From positions 279,673,715-279,737,714 of the forward strand of contig NC_061510.1 in the NCBI RefSeq assembly GCF_022539505.1: DNA of 64,000 nt, read 5' to 3'. Positions 23,383 through 34,740 of this stretch are shown piece after piece (position 1 is the first letter of the stretch; every line of letters begins with the position of its first letter). Below the pieces are notes generated by a model. The model worked only from the letters and a program-made list of their open reading frames with translations, made no database searches and was not told the origin of the DNA. The DNA comes from Lolium rigidum (Eukaryota; Streptophyta; Magnoliopsida; Poales; Poaceae). Made by a program: the position numbers and the translations under genes.

Positions 23383-24109
23383 TTAGATTTTGGTTGCGCC
23401 CGACGACGACGGACGGACGGGCGCCGCTGGTGATCTCACCGTCGGCCACACGGAAATTCCACGAGGTGGACGTCGGTAATGGAGCGGCTTTTGCCGTTGC
23501 CGGACTCGGCGGCGCAGCTGAGGTCGCGTCACTCGTCAAACTTGCCGACTAGACTTTGCCGGTTTTGGTCTTGGGCCGTGTTCGGGGTCTTTGCCGTGGG
23601 TGACGCGGCGGCCGAGTTTAGACATGCCTCCCAGTCCCAGCTGAATTCCACTGTTGAACGTAGTGCTATGTTTTTTCCTTGGCCGCAAAGTCTTGCTCAC
23701 TGCTAGTAGAGAGCACTGGAAATTTAATTCGGCTCTTGGGTGCATATACTCTCTCTATCAAGAAAATATATTTTTAATTGTTAAAAAAATAAAAATTTGC
23801 ATGTACATCTCAACAATCTATGCACGTTCGTGCAGAAAATCAATAATTTTTGTGGTTCATAAAAAAGACAAAACAAGTCTCACAAAACGCCTTATTTTTA
23901 GCACTACAATTTGTCTCTTTTACACAGCCCAAACGACAAGTCAACCTTCCATGCAAAACCTTTGTGTCGATGTACCATGTGAAGATGTATGTACCATGTG
24001 AAGATGTATACGTAAATTTTTCGTTTAATTTTTTTTGACATTTTAAAATGTATCAAAGTTGTAGATCAAATTAAATGGATCATACGCACTTATCCCTCAA
24101 AATTTAGAA
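23383..24109. repeat. Remnant related to the MITE at 14011-14386
   Basis: The part from about 23840 to 24050 shares ordered blocks with the interior of the 14.0-kb MITE. Examples are AAAAAAGACAAA, CTC(A/G)(C/T)AAAA, AATTGTCT(C/T)TTTT(A/G)CACAG, and a final TTTTGACATTTT or TTCAGACATTTT block. It also has a short tandem copy of ATGTACCATGTGAAG near 23970-24007. The preceding GC-rich part (23390-23640) holds no recognised gene. Confidence 0.45.
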
Positions 24110-25155
24110 GAGTGTATGGTCCTCTATCTTTAGAGAAGTAATATTTGCTCCTTAAAAATAGCCAGTTCTAACCGAAACTTACATTATTAACTTATTGAAG
24201 TGAAATTCATTTGAAAACAAATTCATATAAATTAGACACAAAATAGTACATTGAACTTGATTAAACCACTCGGATAAACTACACTAACCTAAATCTAACT
24301 AAAATTAATGGTCGCTGCTGGTGAAAAGTTCATCTATCACTTTCTACTATGAGTCGTCATTGACGGAGGTGAAGTTGATGACCGGCGCACCGGACAGCTC
24401 AGCTCTGCCGGCCTTCCTCGCCTTGTAGCACTCGAAGGCTTGGTGATCATCCTCGACACGCTCCAGAGACTTGTAGCAGAGCATCTCCTTGTAGTCCTTG
24501 TTGGCTCGTTCCGCCTCGAGGCGCTCGCTGGCCTTCCAATCCTCCCGCGCGCCAACAACATGACAATCTACCGCAACATCCTTTGGCCAATCGGGGACTG
24601 CCGGTCTGAAAGTTCAGCTATGCATCCGAGTCGTGGAGGAGCACAGACTTGATGGTGTACGCCTTCGCTGCATGCGCCACCGAATGGAAAGGGAAAGTAC
24701 CAATCCAAATGCGTTGGTGGCTGGTGGGAGTTGCGGTCGGTGATCTCCTCCACCCACGTCTTCAATGCACGCGACAACGTCATGTCAGCGTAGCGAGGAG
24801 GAAGTGATTCCACAGGAGGAGCAACAACCTCGATTCCGCTCCAAAAGCGACGGTGGGGACCGGTGGCAGAAGGGTCTAGTCGTGGAGGACGCCGAAGTGA
24901 AGTTAGGGTTGCGATGGGGTGCTTCGGCACGATTTTGGAGGAGTTGGGTGGGTGGCAGGAAATGAGAAAATTATATTTAACCGCTTGGTTAAGGAGTAAA
25001 AATAGGAAACTGGATGACCAAAGTAAAACATATAGTATTCCTTTAAACCGTTTTAGGCTTCAGCTAAGTGGGCTTTAGAGGAGTAAAATTATCCCCACCC
25101 CCTCCTCTAACAGGTTATAGGGGTTCGCCGATTGCATCTAGAGATGCTCTGGGAT
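24110..25155 (-). mobile_element. ORF-carrying TIR element, decayed ends
   Basis: The right end, read on the minus strand, begins AGAGCATCTCTAGATGCAAT, similar to the GAGCATCTCC ends of the other ORF-carrying elements here. The left end near 24060-24130 is too diverged to place exactly. Like its relatives it carries a single broken minus-strand ORF and no transposase. The boundaries are approximate. Confidence 0.45.
24347..24930 (-). pseudogene. Broken cargo ORF of the 24-kb element
   Basis: The ORF starts at ATG 24930 (MPKHPIATL). It continues through DMTLSRALKTWVEEITDRNS and HLDWYFPFPFGGACSEGVHH, then shifts frame near 24600. A second frame continues as EDWKASERLEAERANKDYK and ends in INFTSVNDDS with a stop at 24347. 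The Glu/Lys/Arg-rich C-terminal half is likely a coiled coil. I do not recognise the family. Grass genomes contain many such 'hypothetical proteins', which I infer to be transposon cargo. The frame switch shows this copy is not functional. Confidence 0.45.
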
Positions 25156-25204
25156 TTGAGCTCAGCAAAGAATGGTGACACTTACCAATTGTGGCCGTGT
25201 CATT

Positions 25205-25470
25205 TTGTTTTGGGAATAATTGCTATAGTTTCATTATTTTTCTGGTGTTTGTCAAACCACACCGTCCAATTATGTCTTTTTCAGGTACCATTACACTTGT
25301 GTGACACATTTATCAGAACACACCACCTAACTAAAAATTTAAAAAAAATGAGACTTTTTTTTGCGGGTAAATTTTTACACTTTATCTTTAAACGAGTCAT
25401 ACACAAGAATGTACTTGCGCTAAGAAATCGAAGGCTAGACAATATTAACCTGTTTCACCACAGAAACACG
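25205..25470. mobile_element. Degenerate relative of the fold-back MITE at 19.9 kb, one arm
   Basis: The order of blocks matches the left arm of the MITE at 19882-20197: TTATTTTTCTGG(C/T)GTTTG(C/T)CAAA, then a TGTCTTT..CAGGTACCATTACA block and a CACATTT..CAGAACACACCACCTA block. Only one arm is recognisable, followed by diverged sequence. It is an old, partly deleted copy of the same family. Confidence 0.6.
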
Positions 25471-25909
25471 TTAATCTCGTGACAATTAAAACGGGTCTAA
25501 CCGTCTAAGAGATATAGCGTATCATCTGGGGAAAAAAACAGAATGTGAGCTTGCGTATCCGCAGATCAATGCCGGCGCTTGGGCTTGCTCGGTGCTGTGG
25601 GTTTGTATTCTTTTGGACAGCAGTGGGCTGTTTATTTGCCCCATTACCTGCGGTAGCTTGTGGTTGTGGACTCGTGGGCCGCCCAGTATTAACCCACAAA
25701 CGAAAAAAGAGGAATTTCAGCTCCGTGGTTCAACCCTCAAAAAAAATGCTCCGTGGTTCAAATTATGAACCTAATATTTCCATGCAGAGCTAAAATAGAC
25801 ATATCTTTGCGGTAGGTTTTCAAGATCACGGAATGAATTGGCCTTGGTTGACCAAATGTCTTGTCTGCCTCATGTCAATATAGGATTAGGAGTATCTGTA
25901 CTTTGAATA

Positions 25910-26174
25910 CCCCCTCCTTCTCAAAATGCATTGCATATAATTATTTATCAAATCAAACTTTTTAACCTTTCACCAAGTATATATAGAAAAAAATAAAAAA
26001 TATATGAAATGTCAAATCAATGAAACAATATTATTATAAAAAATATGAAGTATAAAATTTTCTATTATGTGCATTTGGTATGATAGATGTTGATACATTT
26101 TTAAATACTTGATCAAACTTTACTAAATTTGACTTTGATCAGACATAATACGCAGCCTATTTTAGGAGGAGAAA
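25910..26174. mobile_element. Diverged Stowaway-like MITE
   Basis: The left end (CCCCTCCTTCTCAAAATGCA) and the inverted right end (CTCCTCCTAAAATAGGCTGC) resemble Stowaway termini, and TA dinucleotides flank them. The interior carries the familiar AAACTTT..TTTGAC(T/C)TTGATCA block. Length is about 265 bp. The ends have drifted, so the boundaries are approximate. Confidence 0.55.
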
Positions 26175-26735
26175 CTACTTGTCTCACTTCTATCTTATAC
26201 TTTTTTTGTTCACCTGGCTCATTCTCCATAGTCAAAATTACTCCGAGGAGGGTGGAGCCGTTTATGTCATAGCAGAGCCGTAAACATCAGAGGGAAACGG
26301 TTAAGTTCCTTGTAGACATACTGCCTCCATCGTACAGTTTATTTAAGACATATACTGAACTCTATCGAGACGTATTGAACTGTATCCAACCATTGACTTC
26401 AGAACCAAGAATTTGTCAAGACTCGAGACTGAACTCTTCTATACTACCAAAAAAATATTGAATCCCTCCAGGAGGTGTGGATCGATGTACAGCTGTTTCT
26501 CTTATCGTATTTGTTTTTAGCATGTCGCTGTACAGGTGACGTATACGTGTAGCTACAAAATTTTAAATAAGGTCATACGCCGAGGCACCTGGTTGGACAA
26601 ACTTTATGAAACGATAAGCGTCGGCATAGGTGTATCATGGGCATGCCACCACTTAATCTTACTTTGTACTAGAAAAAGAAGGGAAAATGCGGTTTTCAAA
26701 GCATCTCTAGCCGATTTCAATAACTTATTTTAAAC
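26175..26735. other. Intergenic, nothing recognised
   Basis: This is mixed AT-rich sequence with no TIR pair or coding frame that I can support. Confidence 0.3.
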
Positions 26736-27740
26736 ATAAGGTTTTGGTCTAGCTTTAAATTAATAAAGCCACATAGCGCAGATAAAAGAGTGCTTACATA
26801 CAGCTTACAGAAACATGCAACTAGCAAACTAAGGATAAACCAGAAACACAGCTAGAGACGCCTAGACCACAACACGACACCGAGAAGACTCCTAAGGCAA
26901 CGAGGTTGAGGAGAAGGCAGCCGGGAACGCGTCGACGTCTGCTCCAGCCGAACAACTAGACCCGAGCTCCACCGCCTTCACCTTCGGAAAGGACTCCTAG
27001 TCCCTCACCCCGGATCAAGGGCGTTGAACCATCAAGAGCCAAAGCAGTTCCCCCTAGAACACGGCGGACCTAAGGCAGCTAGGTTGCCGGGGGAGAATCC
27101 ACCAAAAACGTCCAGAAAGCTTCACCTAGACCACCACCACCACAGGCACCACCGCAACACCGTACCGAAGCTGCCGGACGAAGACGCGCCAAGGAAGAAA
27201 CGATGGAAGGGACGCCACCACCCCATGTTGCTGAACTAGACCACCAAAGCATGTACACGCGTCGGTCAAGCGCCATTGTTGCCGTAGAGGGAAACCCTTT
27301 CCCCTCTCGCCCAGGTGAGGGTGTCGACCAGTAAGCGATGGCCTTTATGCGGCCACACACCAGACCAAGCACTTGTCAGACAACACGGGCGAGGGCGACG
27401 CCGAGCAAGAAAAGTCGCCACGGCCACCACCATTCATAGCTGCAAGACCTGCACCTCTGCAGTTCCCTAGACGACCGCTCCAAGAACGGGGAACGATGCA
27501 TCAACGCCGCCGCCATCCGCACTGAGAACCAGAGCTTTCGTCTAGTTAGAGGAGGGGTTATCTAGGGTGGTACCTCAACGAGGCCTTCAGGAAGGGGGCC
27601 GGCGCCTGAGGCATCGTCCTCGTCGTGGCCAGCCAAGCTGACCAAGGGTTTCCTCCAGCACCACACACCAGCACCAACCCACCTGCCGAGGCACCCAGAT
27701 CCAACTACCGGGAGAAAATTACAAAGAACCACCACATTAG
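26736..27740 (-). mobile_element. LINE-like 3' region
   Basis: On the minus strand the sequence ends with a GTATGTAAGC..GGCTTTATTAATTTAAAGC block. This is the ending style of plant LINE (L1-type) elements, whose 3' UTRs often close with GCTTTATTAATATAAAG. The upstream 900 bp are GC-rich with many ACC/GGT repeats, as in LINE 3' UTRs. No reverse transcriptase is recognisable. The assignment rests on the terminal pattern only. Confidence 0.4.
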
Positions 27741-28013
27741 AGGCTAGGGTTTCAGAAAATCACCAATGTTCGATTTTTTTCTTCAAAAAACCACCAGTCT
27801 ACAGGTAACTCGTAACAAAAAAACACTAAATTTTTAAAACACTAGTCTAAGTGCAAAACTGACAGGTGAGACCCACTGTCAGGATGACGTGGCAAGCAGT
27901 GACGGTCAACAGAGTCGGACCTGTGAGCACACACTAAATTATGTGTTTTTTGCAAGTTACCGCTGGGCCCACTCTCAGTTCCATCGTTGTCCATATCTCT
28001 TCTCTCCCCCATG
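27741..28013. other. Unassigned spacer
   Basis: Short AT-rich repeats (AAAACCACCA, AAACACTAAA) precede a GC-rich stretch. Nothing is recognised. Confidence 0.25.
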
Positions 28014-29505
28014 CTTGTGACGGTAAAGCACACGTCCGTTGGGAACCCCAAGAGGAAGGTATGATGAGTACAGCAGCGAGTTTTCCCTCAGTAAGAAACC
28101 AAGGTTATCGAACCAGTAGGAAATGAAGGCCACGTGAAGGTTGTTGGTGAAGGAGTGTAGTGCGGCGCAACACCAGGGATTCCGGCGCCAACGTGGAACC
28201 TGCACAACACAATTGTCGTCGTGGTGAACAGACAGATGCCATAGGATGGCTTAAGTTGGGGCCGAATGGGCGCTAGACGATTCGGGGGAGGGTTTTGGTT
28301 ATATGGGATGGATTTCCGGATGCTATCTGGATGAACTTGGCCTTGGCCAGATGAAGAAGAAGAAAAACACAAGGGCTGATTCACCTCTAGATCTCTCTAT
28401 TTCATGATCATACAAGGTTACACGTTTTCATACACAAGGTTCGTCGTACCCGCGATGGGGTGTGCCCCCTCTCCTTATATAGGGGAGAGGGTGGCTTACA
28501 GGGGAAGAAACCCTAGGAAACCCTAACGGCATCTTTGACTAGACAAACTACTTTACAAAGCCTCTTTGGCTACCGGTGACGCCGGTATGTCTTTAATCAG
28601 GAGGAGTGACGTCCTCCGGTACCTTTTACATCATCATCTGCTTTTGCCTCAGAGCTTCGATTAAAGCTGAAGTGCTTCGCTCATCCTTGTCCTCTAGCTC
28701 CTTAGAGAATCTTTGACCAGTCTTGCCGACGTGCTACAGTGCACCTGATATCGGGAATCCGGTACCTTCTTAGCTCATTCCGGTATACCCCTCTGGGGAT
28801 ACCGGTATAGATTTACTTAGCCAAAAGCTTAGCTTCACAGCCCGGAATAATCTTTAAACCGGTATCTTGATAGCTCAAACCATCCGGTTTGGCATGCCTT
28901 TGGCATACCGGGGGTTCATCCCCCCAACAACAATCAAACTACTTTGCCCCAACTTAACAGTGAGGTTGTCAATCTCACCGGCTTGCTGAAAACAAAGGAT
29001 TAAACGTATGGTGTGGAGAGTGATGTTTGCTTGCAGAAAATAAAAGAGAACAATGATTGCAGTAGGTTGTATTTCAGATGTAAAAGAATGGACCGGGGTC
29101 CACAGTTCACTAGTGTTGTCTCTCCAATAAGATAAATAGCATGTTGGGTGAACAAATTACAGTTGGGCAATTGACAAATAGAGATGCACATACATATCAT
29201 GATGACTACTATGAGATTTACTTAGGGCATTACGACAAAGAACATAGACTGCCATCCAGCATGCATCTATGCCTAAAAAGTCCATCTTCATGTTAGCATC
29301 CGCACCCCTTCCAGTATTAAGTTGCAAACAACAGACAATTGCATTAAGTATTATGCGTAATGTAAACAATACAAATATCCTTAGACAAAGCATTGATGTT
29401 TTATCCCTAGTGGCAACAACACATCCACAACCTTAGGGGTTGTTGTCACTCCCCCAGATTCAATGGAGACATGAACCCACTATCTAGCTTAAATACTCCC
29501 TCTTG
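28014..29505 (-). mobile_element. Gypsy-type LTR copy (same family as 45-51 kb), split by a solo LTR
   Basis: Segments 28034-28213 and 28930-29505 align in order with the LTR at 49871-51427. They share GCACACGTCCGTTGGGAACC, the CAACACCAG..CGGCGCC(A/T)ACGTGGAAC block, the CTTTGCCCCAAC block and the CCGGGGTCCACAG block. The copy stops abruptly at about 29505 and lacks the TGATACGTCTC end, so it is truncated. It is interrupted by a 716-bp solo LTR. Confidence 0.75.
28214..28929 (-). mobile_element. Solo LTR with 5-bp target duplication ACAAT
   Basis: The insert begins TGTCGTCGTGG and ends CCCCCCAACA (TG..CA). It is flanked by ACAAT at 28209-28213 and 28930-28934. Read on the minus strand it starts TGTTGGGGGG and has a TATATAAGG box (about 28480), so it is a complete LTR in minus orientation. 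No internal domain is present. It therefore arose by recombination between the two LTRs of a full element. Confidence 0.85.
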
Positions 29506-29979
29506 GCCAAATAGCTAGTACTAGCATGTCCAATTTTCCTATCCATCAGCATGTTGAAATCTGAAACCATGTATTGAGTATCTACCGATGAATAAAACGA
29601 TGAAACACTATCTTGCATGCGACTGAAATTTCTAACATTAGGTATTTCATATTGATTAATTGAACTTATCATGTTGTTCATCGGCATATGAACTTCTGGG
29701 GTTGCCGATGCATGAGAAGTCGATAACTGTTGCAAGTTGCTAAAAGGATGGAGATTATTTTGCATCGGCTTTTGCACATTGTAAGATCTAGGGTTAGCCG
29801 ATACAGCATATATACCAGGAGATCTAGCAACATTAATATAAGAGTTGTTTGCATCTACATAAGGGGATTGAGGATTCATGATACCGTTGTAGATTGCAGT
29901 CTCTTGATGACGCTCTTTTCGTAGCAAGAACGGGCTGGAGACCGTTCGAAGCTTCGTCCCCAGCGGAGTCGCCAAAAAG
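29484..29979 (-). pseudogene. LTR-retrotransposon leader/gag remnant with primer-binding-site region
   Basis: On the minus strand, just after an LTR end, TTTGGCGACTCCGCTGGGGA occurs (about 29955-29975). I recognise this as a leader/PBS context of grass Gypsy elements. An open frame of 168 residues runs through it and on into a Ser/Asn/Tyr-rich segment (NPQSPYVDANNSYINVARSP). It is cut at about 29505 by the truncated LTR of the other family. No gag or pol domain is identifiable. Confidence 0.5.
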
Positions 29980-30600
29980 TGTGTTCGCACACGAACACGT
30001 CACCGTGTACCCTCGACGCCGAGCGCGATGCGCGGCAGCACGCGCCGAGGGAGGCTCGCCGGAAGCGCGATACGCAAGACAATCCGGCGGGCTCTTTTGA
30101 GACCCGAAACCCCGCTCGCCCGGGAGGGACCCCGTCAGGGATTGCGGCGGCTATGGGATGCCCTAGGTCGGCCTAACCGCCCCTACGACCTCGTGGATTC
30201 GCAGCCTCCAATCCTGAAGAACAACGAAGAACGAGAAGAAAGATACAAGGGGAGAGAGATAAAAGTAGATGAACACGAAAAAGTAGTAGATGTGTTTGTT
30301 CGATTGGTGTTGTTTCAATCGGTCGTCACCCCTCATGTATATAAAGGGTGGCTGGACTTTCCATGCAAGATGGAGGGTTGGATTCACGTTCAACACCCTA
30401 GATTGGGTCCAATTCGGATGGTCTGGTCCGAACTTTCTATAACTGTTCGGTCAAAAACGTATCTGCACATTGCAGGCCCTTTTCGAGGCAGTATACGACC
30501 TCAAATCAAAATATTGTAAACAACAAAGTTGTTCGTCTCAACAAAACGAAGAACTTTCATGTTGACCACTTTTCCATCCGAGTTGATATTGATGGCTCAA
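29980..30600 (-). mobile_element. 5' LTR (minus strand) of the element whose leader lies at 29.5-30.0 kb
   Basis: The LTR end TGTGTTCGCAC (plus strand, 29980) directly abuts the leader. On the minus strand a TATATA box lies at about 30335-30345, followed by a C/T-rich transcribed region, consistent with U3-R-U5 order. The right boundary cannot be placed from the sequence alone. The GC-rich 29990-30180 part is U5. Confidence 0.5.
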
Positions 30601-33600
30601 TCGAGGTAGCAAGAAAAACGATCAATCCCGATATTTTCGCCGTGCTGCAACTCCGCTCGCGCCCTACCTTAGAGGCCTCTATGGTCGGGCGCCCCACCTC
30701 TCGTAATTTGAGTTCCAGCAGTATTTTAGCTTTATAAATTGCATACTAACTCGGATCGTGATGACTCAAAAACAAAAGTTGCTTGTTTCGACGAGACGCA
30801 CAACTTTCGTTTATATCACTTCTTCATTTGAGGTCATGTTAAAGGAGCTCTAGTGGAAGACTTCATATATGGATCCTCGAGATCACCTCTGACTGCTAGC
30901 ATAATCGGCTACCAAACCGGATCATGGCACAACTTGGAATGGTGGACATGGTGTCTCCTAATTGAGCAATATATCTGTCATGCCGAACACCGAATTATGT
31001 TCTTGATTAGCCATCGGCCCAAAATGAGTATCAACAGTTCGGCTACCATATGCATGGCTGGCCGAAACCCCACCTTTTCCTCCTTTAAATACCCCCATAG
31101 CCATCACGTTTAGACTCGGATTTTGATTAGATTAAAAGTTAGTCATCTTCTATTTCTAAATAGTTGGTCCCAATTTCCCGGTCTCTCGTGAGGCCACGTC
31201 ACCCCTATTTCCACATGATAGTCCCGCACCATCTCCTCCGCCGCCGCGACCTGTGGCCTCCTCCGCACCATCTCCTTCGCCGCTACGAATTGTAGCCTCC
31301 TCACCATTAATGCTCTTGAAACTGCTGGATGAATCCCACATTTATGGAGTAGAAACTGCTCGGTTGAACTTAACCGCCCCGCCTCCGTCTTACAAAACTA
31401 TCCCGTGCTGCCATCTACATCGACGGATCGACCACGCCTGCCTACTCGCGTCGTCATGACTGGCGGTCTCTACTCTGGTAGCTGGCCACTCACGATTTGC
31501 AGTCTCCTTTTTTTTTTGCCTAATCCCACAACCCATGTTTCTAAATCTTTCAGGTTGCGGTCCAGCCAGGCTCGAAAGCTGCTTGACGTATTGCCCCAGT
31601 TGATTTGATTGGATTATAGTGCTACTCGCTCAAGGCCCTCCGATTTGATTGGGTTTCCATTGGATTATGCGTCTTGGTCGCTGAAGCTAGCATTAAGCGG
31701 CTATCATCAGGTGTATGGCCAAAGGACCCTGGACAGTAAGTAGTAGATGCTTGCATTGGTACAGAAGCTCTCATCTTGATCACATGCATCTTCGAATTTC
31801 CTACTCTTGCTGGTCGCATTTATTTTTGTTACCCTGGAATCTCCCCTCAGTTGGAATTTCCTCCCATGGAATCTTCCGTCGAATACAACAGTACCGATTT
31901 CTTTTTAGTGCCAGTCTGCAGGTGCTAGTGGATGATGTCGTCTCTGGAGTGCGGCCGCTGTCCGGCTGTTCATGCGGGAGTCAGTTCTCTAGGACATCGT
32001 AGGCCAGAGGCACTTGGATGGCAAGAACATTGCTGACAACAGGTGTGGACATTGGTAACATGAGGGTGGCCAACCATCGCCGGAGGCAGTGCTGGTTTCT
32101 ATTTCTGTTATTCTCTCCCAGTTCGCTTTGATTCGGCCCAAAATACTAACGATTTTTTGCAGGTTATATCCGTTTTGTACAAATTACCATGGAAGCTTGC
32201 TACGGTGCTAGAATAAGAAGGTGACAACCAAGAGATTGATCTCCTTGATCAGGTCACCTGGATGCGGCGTCATGTGAATTACTTCATATGGATAATTGTT
32301 GACCCCTCGGTCGAACCTCAAATTCTACTTTCATGAACGGGAGAGGTCTCAGGTGCTCCTTTGCGGCATGCCTTTTTCTGTTTATTTTTCATGAATTATG
32401 CCAAACAATTATGTAGATGACTCTTCTGGCCCTTCAGGTATCAGGGTTACCATTGGAAGTGCTAATCTACTACTGGTACAACTTTATTATGTAAAGTTTT
32501 TTGTTTTGTTTTGGTGCAAATGTCAACTATATGGTCTGAATATTTAATTTGTCAAAATGCTGAGTGTTTTTAGATAGTCATTGGTTCGTGGCCACTAACC
32601 AACATTACCAATCAGCTTTGTGGATATCATTGCGTGCAGTTTGGCTTAGGCAGAGAAATCTTTTTTCAGTGCATAATCATTCCCTGTTATTTTTCAACTA
32701 ACAAACCACTGAACATTATGGATTTTGGGCTCCTGCAAGAATGATCTCATACTCTCAAGTATATGGGACTGAATGACAGAAAAGATTCTTAATGGTATCC
32801 CCTAAAAAAAGTTCTTAATGGAATAACTTTATTTTTTCCATATCTGAATTTCCAGTGTGGAGATTTATTGTCAAGTATGTTTATTCGTAGTTCTCGAACT
32901 TTAAGGTTTTGTCACTGCAGAGTCCCCTTCAAGTAGTTTGCTTAGCAAGACAGAATATTAATTTGCAAAATTCAGAAATGCTTCCCTCCACCACTTCTCC
33001 CCATGCAGTCTAGCGGAAAGATGTACTGAGCAACAAACGGTTTTTCAGGCTCAATACCCCAGTTCTTGATTATTAGTTTTGATTTGTGTGCTTCGTCGAG
33101 TTGAACCGCATGTGTCTCTATGTAAGAATGGCTAGCTTATGCCCTGATATGTGTCAAATCACATGAATTCTGAAAGCTTCATTTCTGAGTACAGACACGT
33201 TTGTAGAGGAAATCCAGTACGGCAGGGAAAATTTTGAGGATTTTCTTATTTTGAGGTATCACTGCTGGGAAAATCAGATGTTGCATATATCACACAGGTT
33301 CCTCCTTTTTCACTTTCCGAGTTTACTCTTATTTTAGTTTCATGCTGTAGATACATTTTCCAAAAGTATTAAGCACAACCCAAGCTGTTTCAGATACTGT
33401 AAACCTGAAATTATCTAACTGCATTTAAAATGCATACCAAATTATATCTTTTGCTGATTCTAATTTCCAATAGTTGTTTCGTGTACAACAAAGAAGATAG
33501 AGAGGTACCTGCCTCGAGATTTATTAGGTAAGACACAACCTACATATATAATCCCTTGCATCACGCTTCCTTTGAAGCTTAGCAGTCTATTGTTGATGAT

Positions 33601-34740
33601 GCCTTCAGCTGTTTAAACTGTATCAGGTGGTTGCTCATGTCTTTCTTTAAGTAATTGATTCTTTTTTTTTTGCAGGTATTAAGTAATTGATTCTTACTTT
33701 GATGTGTCTTTGGCCTCTTCTATTGTTTATCATTCTTACATAATCATGCCGAGTACTACCAGTTCAGTGCACTTCCTTACCAAAAGAAATAATGTCTTTT
33801 TTTTTTGGTATGTATTCATCTATGAGCTGCTCAAGAAAAAGAAGAGTTAGCTAAATATAAATATCAGTACTCTAATCTGTCTGACAAACCCCAAAAGATG
33901 TGTTAACATTTCAATGCACAGTTGAACATTGTATATATTATAATATTTCCATGTGAACTTTTCAGATCTTTAGTTCTTCATTTGAATTCTCTTGCGTCCA
34001 GAGCACATGATCTAAAAGCAATTTCCAGTTTCATCTGACCCTATTTTGTTCATTAATTCAGCATGGTAAACACAGAGATTCATCATTTGGGTGCAAGTGA
34101 ATTCAGTAGTCTGTTTTGAAGTCTGTCTACGCTAACAGAGTACCTTTTATGTACTATACAATTGTTTCTGCGCTCTTACAAGTTAGCCTGACTGCCGGGA
34201 AGCATTGAATTTATGTTAATGCAATTCATCTATTCATGTATTCATTCAACATTTCATATGGAAATATCAATATTGCTTCAGATCTTTCTTTGATCTCATT
34301 GGTATCTCTTTCTGTTCAAATAATGTATGTTGTGTTTTCAAGTTTTTCATCATAAAAAATAGAAGATATAAGTTCCGTAGCAACGCGCGGGGTATCATCT
34401 AGTTGCTGCAACTCTCGTGTACTTCTCTTTTGAGGCCAACGCCCAGAACAAGACCGACTATTCGGAATCCCACCTTTTCAATAAAGCTTTCATCTATATC
34501 TGCAATACTTCTGATTGCATTATTAGTTCTTACTTGTTCTTGATTTCAGGTAGGAATTAAGACCCTTGCTGGTCAGACTGATCGTGCATCCGCAAGATCA
34601 GTAACACTCCCAGAGATTGTCCTAGCGATTGCATTGGCGCACGAGCTTTGCACGTGTAGTCGGATTGTCAAGCACGAACTCCACCAACAAATCGAAGCTA
34701 TCATACTCTCATCGAAAGATCGGACACATTTCCCCTATCA
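30601..34740 (+). mobile_element. Gypsy-type LTR (plus strand) split by Helitron C
   Basis: The left part contains TTTAAATACCCCCATAGCCA (31083-31102, TATA-like) and GTTTAGACTCGG, ending at 31145. The right part resumes at 34403 with TTGCTGCAACTCTCGTG. It continues through CAATAAAGCTTTCATCT, GCATTGGCGC and ATCGAAAGATCGG, and ends in CCCTATCA at 34740. Together they form one LTR as I know it in Pooideae, which puts the Helitron insertion exactly between A31145 and T34403. The left boundary is uncertain. No internal domain follows at 34741, so this is a solo or truncated LTR. Confidence 0.6.
31146..34402 (+). mobile_element. Helitron C, 3257 bp, non-autonomous
   Basis: The 5' end is A followed by TCTTCTATTTCTAAATAG. 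The 3' end is CCG-TAGCAACG-CGCGG, then GGTATCATCTAG and T. Removing the element restores the surrounding LTR without any target duplication, as expected of Helitrons. The interior has GC-rich segments (31200-31480) and several intron-like stretches with GCAG acceptors. It may carry gene fragments, but I recognise none. No Rep/helicase is present. Confidence 0.78.
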
